In this document: piece by piece, positions 1-9,045 of the stretch
Numbering within the stretch: the stretch's first letter is position 1
How the letters are laid out: each line of letters opens with the position of its first letter
Assembly: GCF_037076565.1 (NCBI RefSeq)
Contig: NZ_AP029028.1
Location: 3,906,001-3,970,000, forward strand
Reading direction: 5' to 3'
Source of the DNA: Herbaspirillum sp. DW155
Lineage (GTDB): Bacteria; Pseudomonadota; Gammaproteobacteria; Burkholderiales; Burkholderiaceae_D
DNA: 64,000 nt
Notes under the pieces: model-generated
Told to the model about the DNA's origin: nothing
Databases searched by the model: none
What the model saw: the letters and a program-made list of their open reading frames with translations, nothing else
Made by a program: the position numbers and the translations under genes

Positions 1-271
1 AAATCAGCGGCACGTTGCGGGTGCGCTCGCTGCCGCGGATCAGCTCGGCCAGCTCGAAGCCATCCATGTCCGGCATCTGCACGTCTAGGAAGGCCAGCGC
101 CACCTCATGCTGCAGCAGCAGTTCGAGCGCTTCCAGGCCCGACCGCGCCAGCAGCAGTTCGACATCATCCCGCCGCAGCAGGGCCGAGAGGGCCAACAAA
201 TTTTCGTCGAGATCGTCGACCAACAGGAATTTCACCCGCGGCAGGTCTCTCTCTTTGTGCTTTTCTGTCAC
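1..271 (-). CDS. Response regulator receiver protein, N-terminal part (cut by window edge)
   Basis: The 90 visible residues form a CheY-like receiver domain. The acidic pair is in FLLVDDLDEN, and the phospho-acceptor Asp lies in AFLDVQMPDMDG. Translation probably starts at GTG 271-269, which overlaps the stop of the upstream cheB gene as GTGA, so it is the fourth gene of the hybrid kinase-cheR-cheB operon. The C-terminal output part lies outside the window. In loci of this layout it is often a histidine kinase or a diguanylate cyclase, but nothing here decides that. Confidence 0.85.
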   Translation of the reverse strand, partial: MTEKHKERDLPRVKFLLVDDLDENLLALSALLRRDDVELLLARSGLEALELLLQHEVALAFLDVQMPDMDGFELAELIRGSERTRNVPLI

Positions 272-903
272 CTGCGTTCCTTTTCCTGGTCATTCCCTGT
301 TACGCCCAGGGTGCGCAGCAGATCAGCGATCTGCGGGAGTGTGAGCACATAATCGATCTTCCCCAGTGCCAATGCCTGTGCCGGCATGTAAGGCACCTGT
401 GCCTGTTGCGGACTTTGTACCACGGTGACGCCACCGGCGCGCGCAATGGCCTGCAATCCGGCCGCGCCATCATGATTGCCACCGGTCAGCACGATGCCCA
501 GCAGGCGTTCACGGTAGACATCGGCGGCCGACTCGAAGAGCACGTCAATCGCCGGGCGCGAATAATTCACCAGTTCATCGTTGGACATGGCCAGCAAGGG
601 CCCGTCTTCGCTGCGATCCACCAGCAGATGGTAATCCGGCGGCGCGAAATAGATCACGCCGGGTTCAACCGGCTCCTTGTCCTGCGCTTCCACCACCGGC
701 TGACCGCAGCGGTCGGCAAATATCCTGGCCAGCAGGCTGGGCCGCTCGCGCGGAATGTGCAGCACCACCATCGTGGCCACTCGCGCACCCCGCCGCAGCG
801 CAGGAAGGATCTCCGACAGGGCTTCCACCCCGCCGGCCGAGGCGCCGATGACGATCGCGTCGATGGCCCGTCCACCCAGGGCTGGCAAGGGCAAGGGACT
901 CAC
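268..903 (-). CDS. cheB: CheB-type protein-glutamate methylesterase lacking a receiver domain
   Basis: This 211-residue protein is a stand-alone CheB catalytic domain. The serine hydrolase triad is visible: Ser22 in IGASAGG, His49 in VVLHIPRE and Asp145 in GGNHDGAAG. Canonical CheB is about 350 residues with an N-terminal receiver, which is absent here, so activity is not controlled through its own receiver. The start is GTG 903-901, overlapping the cheR stop by four bases. It sits between CheR and a receiver protein in an operon led by a hybrid kinase. This suggests methyl-group adaptation in a non-flagellar signalling array rather than classical chemotaxis; that last point is inference. Confidence 0.9.
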   Translation of the reverse strand: MSPLPLPALGGRAIDAIVIGASAGGVEALSEILPALRRGARVATMVVLHIPRERPSLLARIFADRCGQPVVEAQDKEPVEPGVIYFAPPDYHLLVDRSEDGPLLAMSNDELVNYSRPAIDVLFESAADVYRERLLGIVLTGGNHDGAAGLQAIARAGGVTVVQSPQQAQVPYMPAQALALGKIDYVLTLPQIADLLRTLGVTGNDQEKERR

Positions 904-1751
904 AGGTCGCCCTTCTTCTGGAAGATGCGGTCTTCCCGCGCCACTTCATCGAAGGCCACGCCATGCGAGGAAAAGCGCATCGACTCCTTGGAACCCAGCC
1001 CCAGGAAGCCCTTGCGTACCAGCGATTCGCGGAACAGCCCGAGCGCACGTTCCTGCAGATGGCGGTTGAAATAGATCAGCACATTGCGGCAGGACACCAG
1101 GTGCATCTCCGCAAACACACTGTCGGTGGCCAGGCTGTGGTCGGAAAAGACCACGTTCTTGCGCAGCGATTTATCGAACATCACGGCACCATAGGCGGCC
1201 GTATAGTAATCCGAAAGCGAGGTCCGTGCGCCGGATTTCTGATGGTTGCTGGTAAAGCCGGCGATACGGTCCAGATCGTAGACACCGGCTTCCGCCTTCT
1301 TCAGGGCGGCCTGGTTGATGTCGGTAGCGTAGATGATGCTGCGTTCAAGCAGCCCTTCCTCGCGCAGCAGGATCGCCAGCGAATAGACTTCCTCGCCGCT
1401 GCTGCAGCCGGCCACCCAGATCTTCAGCGAGGGATAGGTGCGCAGCAGCGGCACCACCTTTTCCCTCAGCGCGAGGAAGTAACCGGGATCGCGGAACATC
1501 TCGCTGACCTGCACCGTGAGGTAATCCATGAGTGCCGGAAAGACCGCCGCATCATGCAGCACCTTGTCCTGCAATTGCGACAGCGTCTCGCAGTGGAAAC
1601 GGATCATGGCCGTGGCCAGGCGGCGCTTCAGCGACGCACCGGCATAGCCGCGAAAATCGCAGTGGTACTTGAGGTAGATGGCATCGAGCAGCAACTGCAT
1701 CTCGATATCGAAATGCCGGTTGGCCAGTGCCTGGTTTATTTCGGCATCCAT
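900..1751 (-). CDS. cheR: CheR-type SAM-dependent glutamate methyltransferase
   Basis: The protein of about 283 residues carries the CheR fold. The SAM-binding glycine motif is VAGCSSGEEVYSLA, followed by YATDINQAAL, and the conserved SCRNVLIYF segment lies near the C-terminus. I chose ATG 1751-1749 (MDAEINQAL) because the reading frame upstream only overlaps the kinase gene with unrelated sequence. Even so it overlaps the kinase 3' end by 16 bases. Its 3' end overlaps cheB. It probably methylates glutamates in the coiled coil of the adjacent hybrid kinase or in a partner receptor; the target is inferred. Confidence 0.9.
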   Translation of the reverse strand: MDAEINQALANRHFDIEMQLLLDAIYLKYHCDFRGYAGASLKRRLATAMIRFHCETLSQLQDKVLHDAAVFPALMDYLTVQVSEMFRDPGYFLALREKVVPLLRTYPSLKIWVAGCSSGEEVYSLAILLREEGLLERSIIYATDINQAALKKAEAGVYDLDRIAGFTSNHQKSGARTSLSDYYTAAYGAVMFDKSLRKNVVFSDHSLATDSVFAEMHLVSCRNVLIYFNRHLQERALGLFRESLVRKGFLGLGSKESMRFSSHGVAFDEVAREDRIFQKKGDL

Positions 1752-4700
1752 ACGCGTACCAGGGACAGCAGTTTTTCCACATCCAGGGGCTTGGCAATGT
1801 AATCGTTGGCGCCTGCGGCCAGACACTTCTCCTGGTCATCCTTCATGGCCTTGGCGGTCAGTGCGATGATGGGCAGGCGCCGCCAGATGGCCTGCTTGCG
1901 GATCTCGCGCATGGCGGTCAGTCCATCCATCTCGGGCATCATGATATCCATCAGCACCAGGTCGATCGGCGCGCCGGCTTGCTCCTGGCTGCGCTGCAGA
2001 GCTTGCAGGGCTTCGCGGCCATTGCGGGCGATGTCGACCTTCATGCCCTTGGGTTCCAGCACCGAGGATAGCGCAAAGATGTTGCGCACGTCGTCTTCCA
2101 CCACCAGGATGCGGCGCCCTTCGAACACCGTCTCGCGGTCACGCGCCACCTTGAGCATGCGCTGGCTCTCGGGCGGCAGCGTGGTTTCCACCTGGTGCAG
2201 GAACAGCGTCACTTCATCGAGCAGGCGCTCCGGCGAGCGCGCATCCTTGATGATGATGGAGCGCGAGAAGCGGCGCAGGTGCTGCTCTTCCTCGGCCGAG
2301 AGCGAACGCCCGGTATAGACGATCACCGGTGGGAAGGCCACGTGCTCCTGCTCGGCCATCTTCTCCAGCAGCTGATAGCCGGAGAGATCGGGCAGGTTCA
2401 GGTCCATCACCATGCAGTCGAAGGTGGTCTCGCGCAGGCGCGCCAGCGCATCGGTGGCGGTGCGCACGCCGACCAGGTTGATGTTCTCGCCGGCCAGCAG
2501 CTGGCGGATGCTGTCGAGCTGGCGGGCATCATCCTCGACCACCAGCACGTGCCGCAGTCCCTGCAGGAACTTGGCTTCCAGCTTGCGGATGGCGCCCACC
2601 AGTTCCTCGCGCTGCACCGGTTTCAAGGCATAGCCGATGGCACCGCGTTCCAGCGCCTCATGCGAATAATCCGCCACCGAGACCACGTGCACCGGGATAT
2701 GGCGTGTCTTGGGATTGCGCTTGATCTGGTCCAGCACGCCCAGGCCCGAGAAGTCAGGCAGGTTCATGTCCATCAGGATGGCGCTGGGCCGATACATCTC
2801 GGCCGCCGCCACGCCCTCGTTGGCCGAATGCGTGACCACGCACTGGAAGCCCATCTCATGGGACAGGTCACGCAGGATCATGGCGAACGCCGCATCATCC
2901 TCGATCACCAGGATCAGGCGCGAGGACGATTCGATGCGGTGGCGGTCATCGTCGATGGCGATGTCCTGCAGTTTCACCGGCGCTGCCGGCACTACCTGCA
3001 GAGCAGGAATGCGCACGTCCGGTGCAGTGGCCACCTGGGCTGCCTGCAAGGTGGCGGCAGCGCTGGTGGTGGCCGACGACTCGGCGCGGACCACGGCCGA
3101 CTCGCCGCTGTAGACCTGCGGCAGCGAGAGCGTGAAGATGCTGCCCTCGCCGACCCGGCTCTGCACCTGGATGTCACCGCCCAGCAAATGCGCCAGGTCG
3201 CGCGAGATCGACAGGCCCAGACCGGTGCCACCGTACTTGCGGTGGGTGCTGCCATCGGCCTGGCGGAAGGCTTCGAAGATGAACTGGTGCTGGTCGGCGC
3301 CAATGCCGATGCCCGTATCGCGCACGGCAAAGGCGATGCGTCCGCCCGCATCCGGATAGATGCGCAGGCTGACCTCGCCCTTCTCGGTGAATTTGATGGC
3401 GTTGGAGAGCAGGTTCTTCAATATCTGGCCCAGGCGATGCATGTCGGTTTCCATGCGCTGCGGCACGCCCGCATCGACCTCGACCTTGAAGGCCAGTCCC
3501 TTCTGCTGCGCCGTCATGGCGAAACTGGCCTTGAGTTCCTCGGCCATCTTGGCGACCACGAAGGATTCGGCAATGATGTCGAGCTTGCCGGCCTCCATCT
3601 TCGACAGATCGAGGATGTCGTTGATCAAGGCCAGCAGGTCGTTGCCCGCCGAGGAAATAGTTTGCGCAAAACGCACCTGTTCCTCGGAGAGATTGCCCTG
3701 CTTGTTGTCGGCCAACAGCTTGGCCAGGATCAGGGTGGAGTTCAGCGGTGTGCGCAGCTCGTGGCTCATGTTGGCCAGGAACTCGCTCTTGTACTGGTTG
3801 GCGCGTTCCAGCTCGGTGGCCTTTTCCAGCAGCACCACCTGGGTCTTGGCGAGGTCTTCCTTCTGCAGTTCCAGCAGCTGGGTCTGTTCTTCCAGCTGGG
3901 CATTGGTTTCTTCCAGTTCGGCCTGCTGGGTTTCCAGGCGCAGTTGCGAGGCTTTCAGGGCCTGGCCCTGCTCTTCCAGCTCTTCATTGTTGACCCGCAG
4001 TTCTTCCTGCTGGGCCTGCAATTCCTCGGACTGGCGCTGGGTTTCTTCCAGCAGTTCTTCCAGGCGGGTGCGATCCTTGGAGGAACGCACGGCGATGGCG
4101 ATCTGGTCCGACAGGCGCGCCAGCAGCTCTTCTTCCTCGGGGCGCACGCGGCGCAGGAAGCCCAGTTCGAACACCGCCTGCACCTGGCCGTCGGCCGCCG
4201 CCGGTACGATCAGCAGTTCGCACGGGGCATGACGGCCCACCGAGGAAGACACGGTGAGGTATTGCTCCGGCACCTCCCTGACATGCATCGGGCGGTTGAG
4301 CTTGGCGGCCTGGCCCAGCAAGCCCTGACCCTCGCGCAGATGAGGCGGCTGGGCAGTGTCGTCCTCCTCCAGCGCATAGGCCGCGAAGCGCTGGAACTCG
4401 CCGCGTTCGGTGCGCAGGTAGATGGCACCGACCTGCGCATTCAGATAGGCCGTGAGGAAAGCCAGCGTGTTCTCGCCCAGCGCGCCCAGACGCTGTTCGC
4501 CCTGCAGGCGTTCGGCCAGGCCCATCTGGCCGGCGCGGATCCAGGCCTGCTTTTCGCGGGCGCGATAGTCGCGCGATGTGGTGACGGCGGCCGCCAGGAT
4601 GAGCACCAGCAGCAAGGCCGATCCGCCCCAGGCTACGGCGGTGGAAAACACCACGGCATCGCGCCAGTCCGACTGGCGGCCGGCCAGAAGCTCACGTTCC

Positions 4701-5281
4701 TGCTCTTCCATGTCGCGCGTGAGCACGCGCACCCGGTCCATGTACATCTTGCCGCGATCGGACTGCACCACCGCCAGTGCGCCGGCGGTGTCGCCATTGC
4801 GGCGGCGGGTGATGGTATCGGCCAGCTCTTCGAGCTTGTCAGCAGCCACGCGCTCCACTTGCGACAGGCGCTGCAACTGGTCGGGGTTGTCGGAGAGCAG
4901 TTCGCGCAGCTGGGCGATTTCGCCCGGCAACGCGGCGCGCGCCTGATTGTAGGGACTGAGATAGGACTCGGTGCCGGTCAGCAGGAAGCCGCGCTGACTG
5001 GTCTCGGCATCCTTCAAGGTCGACACCAGCACCTGCAGTTGCTCGCGCACCTTCATGGAGTGCGATACCGCATTGGCGGCTTCGCCCCGGCTGACCGAGG
5101 CCTCGTAGGTGAACAGGGCGATCAGCAACACGGCCAGGATGGCAACGGCAAAACCGGTCAGCGGCCCCAGGGGCAGCGGTAGTCCGGAAAAGGCGCCCTT
5201 GCCCTGGCGCTTCAACATGGCAATACGTTCTTCAGCTTGGCTGGAATAAACCCGCACGGTGCGCTCCGTTGTTGGAATCAT
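1736..5281 (-). CDS. CHASE3-GAF hybrid sensor histidine kinase with three receiver domains
   Basis: A 1181-residue hybrid kinase. Order: TM1 about 38-58, a periplasmic CHASE3 helical sensor about 60-200, TM2 about 210-232, GAF about 255-395, and a Glu/Gln-rich coiled coil about 400-495. Then come HisKA with His near 505 in NMSHELRTP, and HATPase with DTGIGIG and GGTGLGLSIS. Three receivers follow, with Asp near 839 (MDMNLPD), 960 (MDLNLPD) and 1113 (MDIMMPEMDG). ATG 5281 has no clear ribosome site; ATG 5218 (MLKRQGKG) is an alternative that keeps all domains. It heads the cheR-cheB operon. The long E/Q-rich coil before HisKA could be the methylation target, which is inference. Confidence 0.92.
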   Translation of the reverse strand: MIPTTERTVRVYSSQAEERIAMLKRQGKGAFSGLPLPLGPLTGFAVAILAVLLIALFTYEASVSRGEAANAVSHSMKVREQLQVLVSTLKDAETSQRGFLLTGTESYLSPYNQARAALPGEIAQLRELLSDNPDQLQRLSQVERVAADKLEELADTITRRRNGDTAGALAVVQSDRGKMYMDRVRVLTRDMEEQERELLAGRQSDWRDAVVFSTAVAWGGSALLLVLILAAAVTTSRDYRAREKQAWIRAGQMGLAERLQGEQRLGALGENTLAFLTAYLNAQVGAIYLRTERGEFQRFAAYALEEDDTAQPPHLREGQGLLGQAAKLNRPMHVREVPEQYLTVSSSVGRHAPCELLIVPAAADGQVQAVFELGFLRRVRPEEEELLARLSDQIAIAVRSSKDRTRLEELLEETQRQSEELQAQQEELRVNNEELEEQGQALKASQLRLETQQAELEETNAQLEEQTQLLELQKEDLAKTQVVLLEKATELERANQYKSEFLANMSHELRTPLNSTLILAKLLADNKQGNLSEEQVRFAQTISSAGNDLLALINDILDLSKMEAGKLDIIAESFVVAKMAEELKASFAMTAQQKGLAFKVEVDAGVPQRMETDMHRLGQILKNLLSNAIKFTEKGEVSLRIYPDAGGRIAFAVRDTGIGIGADQHQFIFEAFRQADGSTHRKYGGTGLGLSISRDLAHLLGGDIQVQSRVGEGSIFTLSLPQVYSGESAVVRAESSATTSAAATLQAAQVATAPDVRIPALQVVPAAPVKLQDIAIDDDRHRIESSSRLILVIEDDAAFAMILRDLSHEMGFQCVVTHSANEGVAAAEMYRPSAILMDMNLPDFSGLGVLDQIKRNPKTRHIPVHVVSVADYSHEALERGAIGYALKPVQREELVGAIRKLEAKFLQGLRHVLVVEDDARQLDSIRQLLAGENINLVGVRTATDALARLRETTFDCMVMDLNLPDLSGYQLLEKMAEQEHVAFPPVIVYTGRSLSAEEEQHLRRFSRSIIIKDARSPERLLDEVTLFLHQVETTLPPESQRMLKVARDRETVFEGRRILVVEDDVRNIFALSSVLEPKGMKVDIARNGREALQALQRSQEQAGAPIDLVLMDIMMPEMDGLTAMREIRKQAIWRRLPIIALTAKAMKDDQEKCLAAGANDYIAKPLDVEKLLSLVRVWMPK

Positions 5282-5351
5282 TGGTCGAGCTGCGAGGGGC
5301 TGTCTGTGGTCTTGCCCCCTCCCCTTGGTATTGCTGACGGGAAAGCCGGGG

Positions 5352-5357
5352 ATTATA
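5352..5357 (-). promoter_or_regulatory. Candidate -10 box for the hybrid kinase operon
   Basis: A perfect TATAAT is read on the minus strand about 70 bases upstream of the kinase ATG. No convincing -35 hexamer is present at 16-18 bases, so the site may need an activator or be fortuitous. The rest of 5282-5490 shows nothing else I can support. Confidence 0.4.
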
Positions 5358-5490
5358 CGGCCGGCTTCCGGTTTGCGCAGGGCGCCTGCGCATGCGGTGC
5401 AAACGCATGCGCACGGCCCTGAACCCGGCTAGGACAAAGCGCCGCCGCGTCGGTTCCGTAACGCTGTCATCCGGGCGCCGACAGGCCGCG

Positions 5491-6150
5491 TCAATTGCCG
5501 GCAAGGCCGGCGGCGATATTGATGGACAAGCCGATGATGGCAGCGTTGAAGACGAAGCAGATCAGCGAGTGCGCCAGCACCGCCTTGCGCATTGCGCGCG
5601 TGGCCACGGCCACGTCCGAGGTCTGCACGGCCACGCTGATGGTGAAGGCGAAATACAGAAAATCCCAGTAGCCCGGATTGCGGATGCCGTCCGGAAAGCG
5701 CAGCGGCGGCGCATCCGGGTTGTCGTCATCGGCATAGAACAGGCGCGCGTAATGCAGCGTGAAGATGGTGCCGATCAAGGCCCAGGAACCAAAAACGGTG
5801 GAGGCCGTGAAGGCGTAGCGCAACAGTCGCCCACCTTCCGTGTGATGACTGCTGCCGCCCAGTTCGACCAGGATGGCCAGCAGACTGGCAATGGCGGCCA
5901 CGCAGATCATCACCAGCACCACGTGGGCGCTTTCATCCTCGGTCTCGGCCAGTCGCTTGACCGCCCTGGCATCGGCCCGCAGCATCATCAGCCACAGGCT
6001 CAGCAGATAGAACCAGACCCCGGCATTCCAGCCGATGAGGCTGCGGCCGATCCAGGTGCTGGCAGGAATGAGGAGGGAGGCGGCGATCCCGACGCCGATG
6101 CCGATGAGCAAGCGCGGATGGACCTGGACGATGTGGCGGGCGACGGACAT
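5491..6150 (-). CDS. DUF1345 family integral membrane protein
   Basis: The 219-residue protein has five or so hydrophobic segments: near residues 15-35, 40-58, 75-95, 115-135 and 190-215. It carries the DUF1345 signature region around [22 protein letters not shown]. The family is an inner-membrane protein of unknown function. It is a single gene, separated from the kinase operon by about 210 bases and from the small upstream hypothetical by about 90. Nothing in the context assigns a role. Confidence 0.85.
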   Translation of the reverse strand: MSVARHIVQVHPRLLIGIGVGIAASLLIPASTWIGRSLIGWNAGVWFYLLSLWLMMLRADARAVKRLAETEDESAHVVLVMICVAAIASLLAILVELGGSSHHTEGGRLLRYAFTASTVFGSWALIGTIFTLHYARLFYADDDNPDAPPLRFPDGIRNPGYWDFLYFAFTISVAVQTSDVAVATRAMRKAVLAHSLICFVFNAAIIGLSINIAAGLAGN

Positions 6151-6242
6151 TGTTCTTGTTGATGTGCAGGCTGCGGTAAAGGCGCCATGGATGGGCTGGA
6201 CATTAGCATGCCCGGCCCGCCCGCGCCAGCCGCGTCCGCTGC

Positions 6243-6461
6243 CTAGAACTCATGCTCCTTCAACGCCCGCTCGGCACGTTCGCGGGCGCTGGCCAGGGCT
6301 TCTTCCTCGGTCGGGAAGATGCCGACGGGAATGTAGGTTTCAGCGATCTCCGGCTCGCGCGAGAGGCGCACGAAGACTTGCGCTTCGTAGCCTTCGTCGG
6401 GTTTTTCCACCGCGTCATAGCGGGCGATGTGGGTACCGCTTTGCAATACCTTGTCGGTCAT
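6243..6461 (-). CDS. Small hypothetical protein (72 aa)
   Basis: I start this at ATG 6461-6459 (MTDKVLQSG) because AGGAGG sits at 6466-6471 on the minus strand, five bases upstream. A longer frame upstream adds a low-quality N-terminus. The product is acidic and soluble, with an extended first half ([19 protein letters not shown]) and a C-terminal helix rich in Glu, Ala and Arg. I do not recognise the family. The strong ribosome site and clean codon bias argue that it is real. Confidence 0.7.
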   Translation of the reverse strand: MTDKVLQSGTHIARYDAVEKPDEGYEAQVFVRLSREPEIAETYIPVGIFPTEEEALASARERAERALKEHEF

Positions 6462-6569
6462 GCTGCCTCCTGTGTCGTCGACGATGAAGTCCGTTGGACA
6501 CAGCGGCAGGCATGAGGTTCGGCGAGGCAAAGATGCCGTGCGACAAGCGCGACCATCACGGAGAAAGGC

Positions 6570-8006
6570 TCAGGCAGGCAGCGGGAAACGCACCGTGAAG
6601 ATGGTGCCCTGCCCCTGCTCCTTGCAGTCCACCGTGATGACGCCGCCATGGTCATGCGCGATCTCGCGCACGATGGCCAGGCCCAGGCCACTGCCGGCGA
6701 TCTTGTCGTTGGCGCGGTAGTAGCGGTCGAAGATCAGCTCGCGGTGCTCGGGGGCAATGCCGGGACCGGAGTCTTCCACCGAGAGGACGGTTGCGCCCTG
6801 CTGTTCCAGGCAGCGCACCGTCACCGTGCCGTGCTGGGGGGAATAGCGCACGGCATTGTCGATGAGGTTGTCGATCAGGTCGGCGAGCAGGAAGCGGTCA
6901 CCGCGCAGGCGCGCCGGCTGCAGGTCGAAGCCGAGGTCGATCTGCTTCTTGTCGGCCTCTTCGATGAAGTGCTGTACCGATTCTTCCACCAGCTTGTTCA
7001 GCGACAGGTCTTCCAGCTTGCGGCTTTCGAACAGACCCGGCTCGGAACGCGCCAGCGCCAGCAGTTGCCGGCTCTGACGGATCATGCGCTCCACCGAGGA
7101 ATTCATCATTGCCAGCGAGCGGGCGGTATCGGGCTGGTCCTGATGCTTGTCGTGCAGCAGTTCCAGTTGCAGCTTCAGGCCCGTCAGGGGCGTGCGCAAC
7201 TGATGAGCCACGTCGGCCATGAAATTCTGCTGCGCCTGTTCGCCCTTGCTGATGCGGCCCATCAGCTCGTTCATGGCCACGATCAGCGGTTGCAGTTCCA
7301 CCGGTGCGCCGATGCCGTCGATGGCACCCAGCTTGCCGTGGCCGCGCTGCTCCAGGTTGCGCTGCAGGCTCTTCAATGGACGCAGGCCACGGCGCACGGC
7401 GATCAGCACCACCGACAGCGAACCGAAGGTCAGCGCGCCATCCAGCAGCAGGAAGGACAGCAGGATGGTGTAGTGGGCGCGATCCCGCTTGCGCAGGGTC
7501 TCGGCCACGGCCACCGAGATCACGCCATTCTTGACCCGCACCTGCATGGCCGAAATACGGACAGGCTCGCCGCGCATCTCGCCGTCATAGTTGAAGGGAC
7601 GGTCGAAGATCTCGCTTTCCGGCAATTGCGGGAAACCGCTGTCGCCCACCAGGATCTCGCCCTGGGTGTTGCGCACGGCAAAGAAGGTGGTGTCGGAGTG
7701 ATTGCTGCGCAGGATCTGCTCGGCCTGCTGGGTCAGCTCGGCAGTGGTGCGCTCCTGGCGATGGCGCACCTGGGCATACAGGCCCCAGGTGGAATCCATC
7801 AGGTTCTGGTCGAAGGCATGCTGGGCCGGCAGCCAGGCCAGCCAGTAGGTCAGGCCGGCGCCCACCAGGTTCAGCAGCAGCAGCGGCGCGATCAGCCACT
7901 TGAGCAGGTCGCGCCGGATGCTGGCGTGGGTGGGCGATACCGCAGCAGGCGCTGTCTCTGCGCGGCTGGCGGCGCTGGCGGCCGGCTTCTGGTCGATGAC
8001 CGTCAT
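6570..8006 (-). CDS. TctE/QseC-type sensor histidine kinase
   Basis: A 478-residue class I kinase. A variable cytoplasmic N-terminus of about 30 residues precedes TM1 (about 38-58). The periplasmic sensor spans about 60-170 and resembles the 2CSK_N type of TctE; TM2 lies near 180-200, followed by a HAMP-like linker. The phospho-acceptor His is near 267 in [12 protein letters not shown]. The N box ([14 protein letters not shown]), G1 (DSGPGI) and G2 (GSGLGLAIV) are intact. Its ATG is 16 bases after the response regulator stop, so they form one operon. It diverges from the siderophore receptor gene, so it may sense iron or siderophore status; that is inferred from position only. Confidence 0.9.
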   Translation of the reverse strand: MTVIDQKPAASAASRAETAPAAVSPTHASIRRDLLKWLIAPLLLLNLVGAGLTYWLAWLPAQHAFDQNLMDSTWGLYAQVRHRQERTTAELTQQAEQILRSNHSDTTFFAVRNTQGEILVGDSGFPQLPESEIFDRPFNYDGEMRGEPVRISAMQVRVKNGVISVAVAETLRKRDRAHYTILLSFLLLDGALTFGSLSVVLIAVRRGLRPLKSLQRNLEQRGHGKLGAIDGIGAPVELQPLIVAMNELMGRISKGEQAQQNFMADVAHQLRTPLTGLKLQLELLHDKHQDQPDTARSLAMMNSSVERMIRQSRQLLALARSEPGLFESRKLEDLSLNKLVEESVQHFIEEADKKQIDLGFDLQPARLRGDRFLLADLIDNLIDNAVRYSPQHGTVTVRCLEQQGATVLSVEDSGPGIAPEHRELIFDRYYRANDKIAGSGLGLAIVREIAHDHGGVITVDCKEQGQGTIFTVRFPLPA

Positions 8007-8022
8007 GGCGCGCCGGTCCGGC

Positions 8023-8685
8023 TCAGCCCTCGCTCTTTTCGAGCATGTAGCCGAAGCCGCGAATGGTGCGGATCACCACTCCCGAATCGGCGATCTTCAG
8101 ACGGATGCGCGAGACGTAGACCTCCACCGCATTGATGGTGAAGTCCTCGCCCCAGGGCAGGACGGCATCGATGATCTGCTGCTTGGAGACCACGCGCGAT
8201 GTGTGTTGCATGAGATATTCCAGCACCGTCCATTCGCGCAGCGACAGTTCGATCTTGCGGCCGTCGATGTCGGCGCGCTTGGTGGCATTGTCCAGCGACA
8301 GGCCGCCCACGCTCAGTTGCGCCGGCTGCGGCGCGCTACGGCGGATCAGCGCCTTGATGCGCGCCACCAGCTCGGGCGTGGCGAAGGGCTTGACCAGATA
8401 GTCATCGGCACCCAGTTCGAGGCCGTGCACGCGGTCAGGGATGGTGTCGCGTGCGGTCAGCAGCAGCACCGGCGTATTGTTGCCGGCCGCGCGCATGCGA
8501 CGCAGGACTTCGAAACCATCGATGCCGGGCAGGCCGATATCGAGCACCAGCACGGCCGCGTTGAAGCGCTGCGACAGCACGTCGTTGCCATTGTTGACGG
8601 TATGCACCGTAAAACCGTGCGAATTGAGCACGCGCGACAGGCCATCGGTGAGTACCGGGTCGTCTTCGACCAGCAGAACATTCAT
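8023..8685 (-). CDS. OmpR/TctD-family response regulator
   Basis: 220 residues: receiver 1-115 with the acidic pair in LLVEDDP, the phospho-acceptor Asp in VLDIGLPG and the conserved Lys in LVKPF. A C-terminal winged helix (about 125-218) ends in the typical RTIRGFGYML. I start at ATG 8685-8683 (MNVLLVEDD); the frame continues 26 codons upstream but the additional residues are not part of the family. Partner of the downstream kinase. The 360-base gap to the divergent TonB receptor is the probable regulatory region for both. Confidence 0.92.
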   Translation of the reverse strand: MNVLLVEDDPVLTDGLSRVLNSHGFTVHTVNNGNDVLSQRFNAAVLVLDIGLPGIDGFEVLRRMRAAGNNTPVLLLTARDTIPDRVHGLELGADDYLVKPFATPELVARIKALIRRSAPQPAQLSVGGLSLDNATKRADIDGRKIELSLREWTVLEYLMQHTSRVVSKQQIIDAVLPWGEDFTINAVEVYVSRIRLKIADSGVVIRTIRGFGYMLEKSEG

Positions 8686-8887
8686 AGGGGACTTCGGAAG
8701 AATAAACAGCGCAAAACTACTGCGTGACCGCAGCATCGTATTGCAGCCCAGGCGATGCTGCAAATCGGGCGATCCCCCAGGCCGGGCCGGGCGCTCGCAG
8801 AGCGTTGCATTTTGGTTACACTCAGTTCCATGTCAGCTTGTTGACAGCATTTTGTCAGACTTCGCCCTTAGGCTTGGCAGCCATGCG

Positions 8888-8906
8888 AATGAGAATCCAA
8901 ATCATT
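8888..8906. promoter_or_regulatory. Candidate Fur box upstream of the siderophore receptor
   Basis: The 19 bases AATGAGAATCCAAATCATT form an imperfect inverted repeat (AATGAGA against AATCATT) that resembles the AATGATAAT-type Fur operator. It lies about 140 bases before the receptor ATG and 200 before the divergent regulator gene, which fits iron repression of either promoter. Confidence 0.5.
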
Positions 8907-8984
8907 AGCGTGAAACAGAACAACACTGGTCTTAGCCAGCCAAACGGTCTTCCTCGTCGAAGAACGGAGTAGCCAGCCATTCGG

Positions 8985-9010
8985 GCCGGTCCTGCAGGAG
9001 CAGGACCGGC
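8985..9010 (+). promoter_or_regulatory. Perfect 11-bp hairpin with AGGA loop in the receptor 5' leader
   Basis: GCCGGTCCTGC at 8985-8995 and GCAGGACCGGC at 9000-9010 are exact complements around the loop AGGA. It ends 35 bases before the receptor ATG and has no U tract, so a simple terminator is unlikely. The receptor ATG itself has no good Shine-Dalgarno sequence. The loop sequence resembles one and could be a binding site for a post-transcriptional regulator; that reading is inference. Confidence 0.6.
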
Positions 9011-9045
9011 TCATCGTCTTCTACTCCACTAGCGACAAGAACAAC

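Noticed and set aside
2195-5182. A 995-codon open frame on the plus strand opposite the hybrid kinase gene
   Set aside because: It is the antisense of a clear kinase; the composition is Gln/His/Leu/Gly-rich with no domain, as expected from the GC third-position bias.
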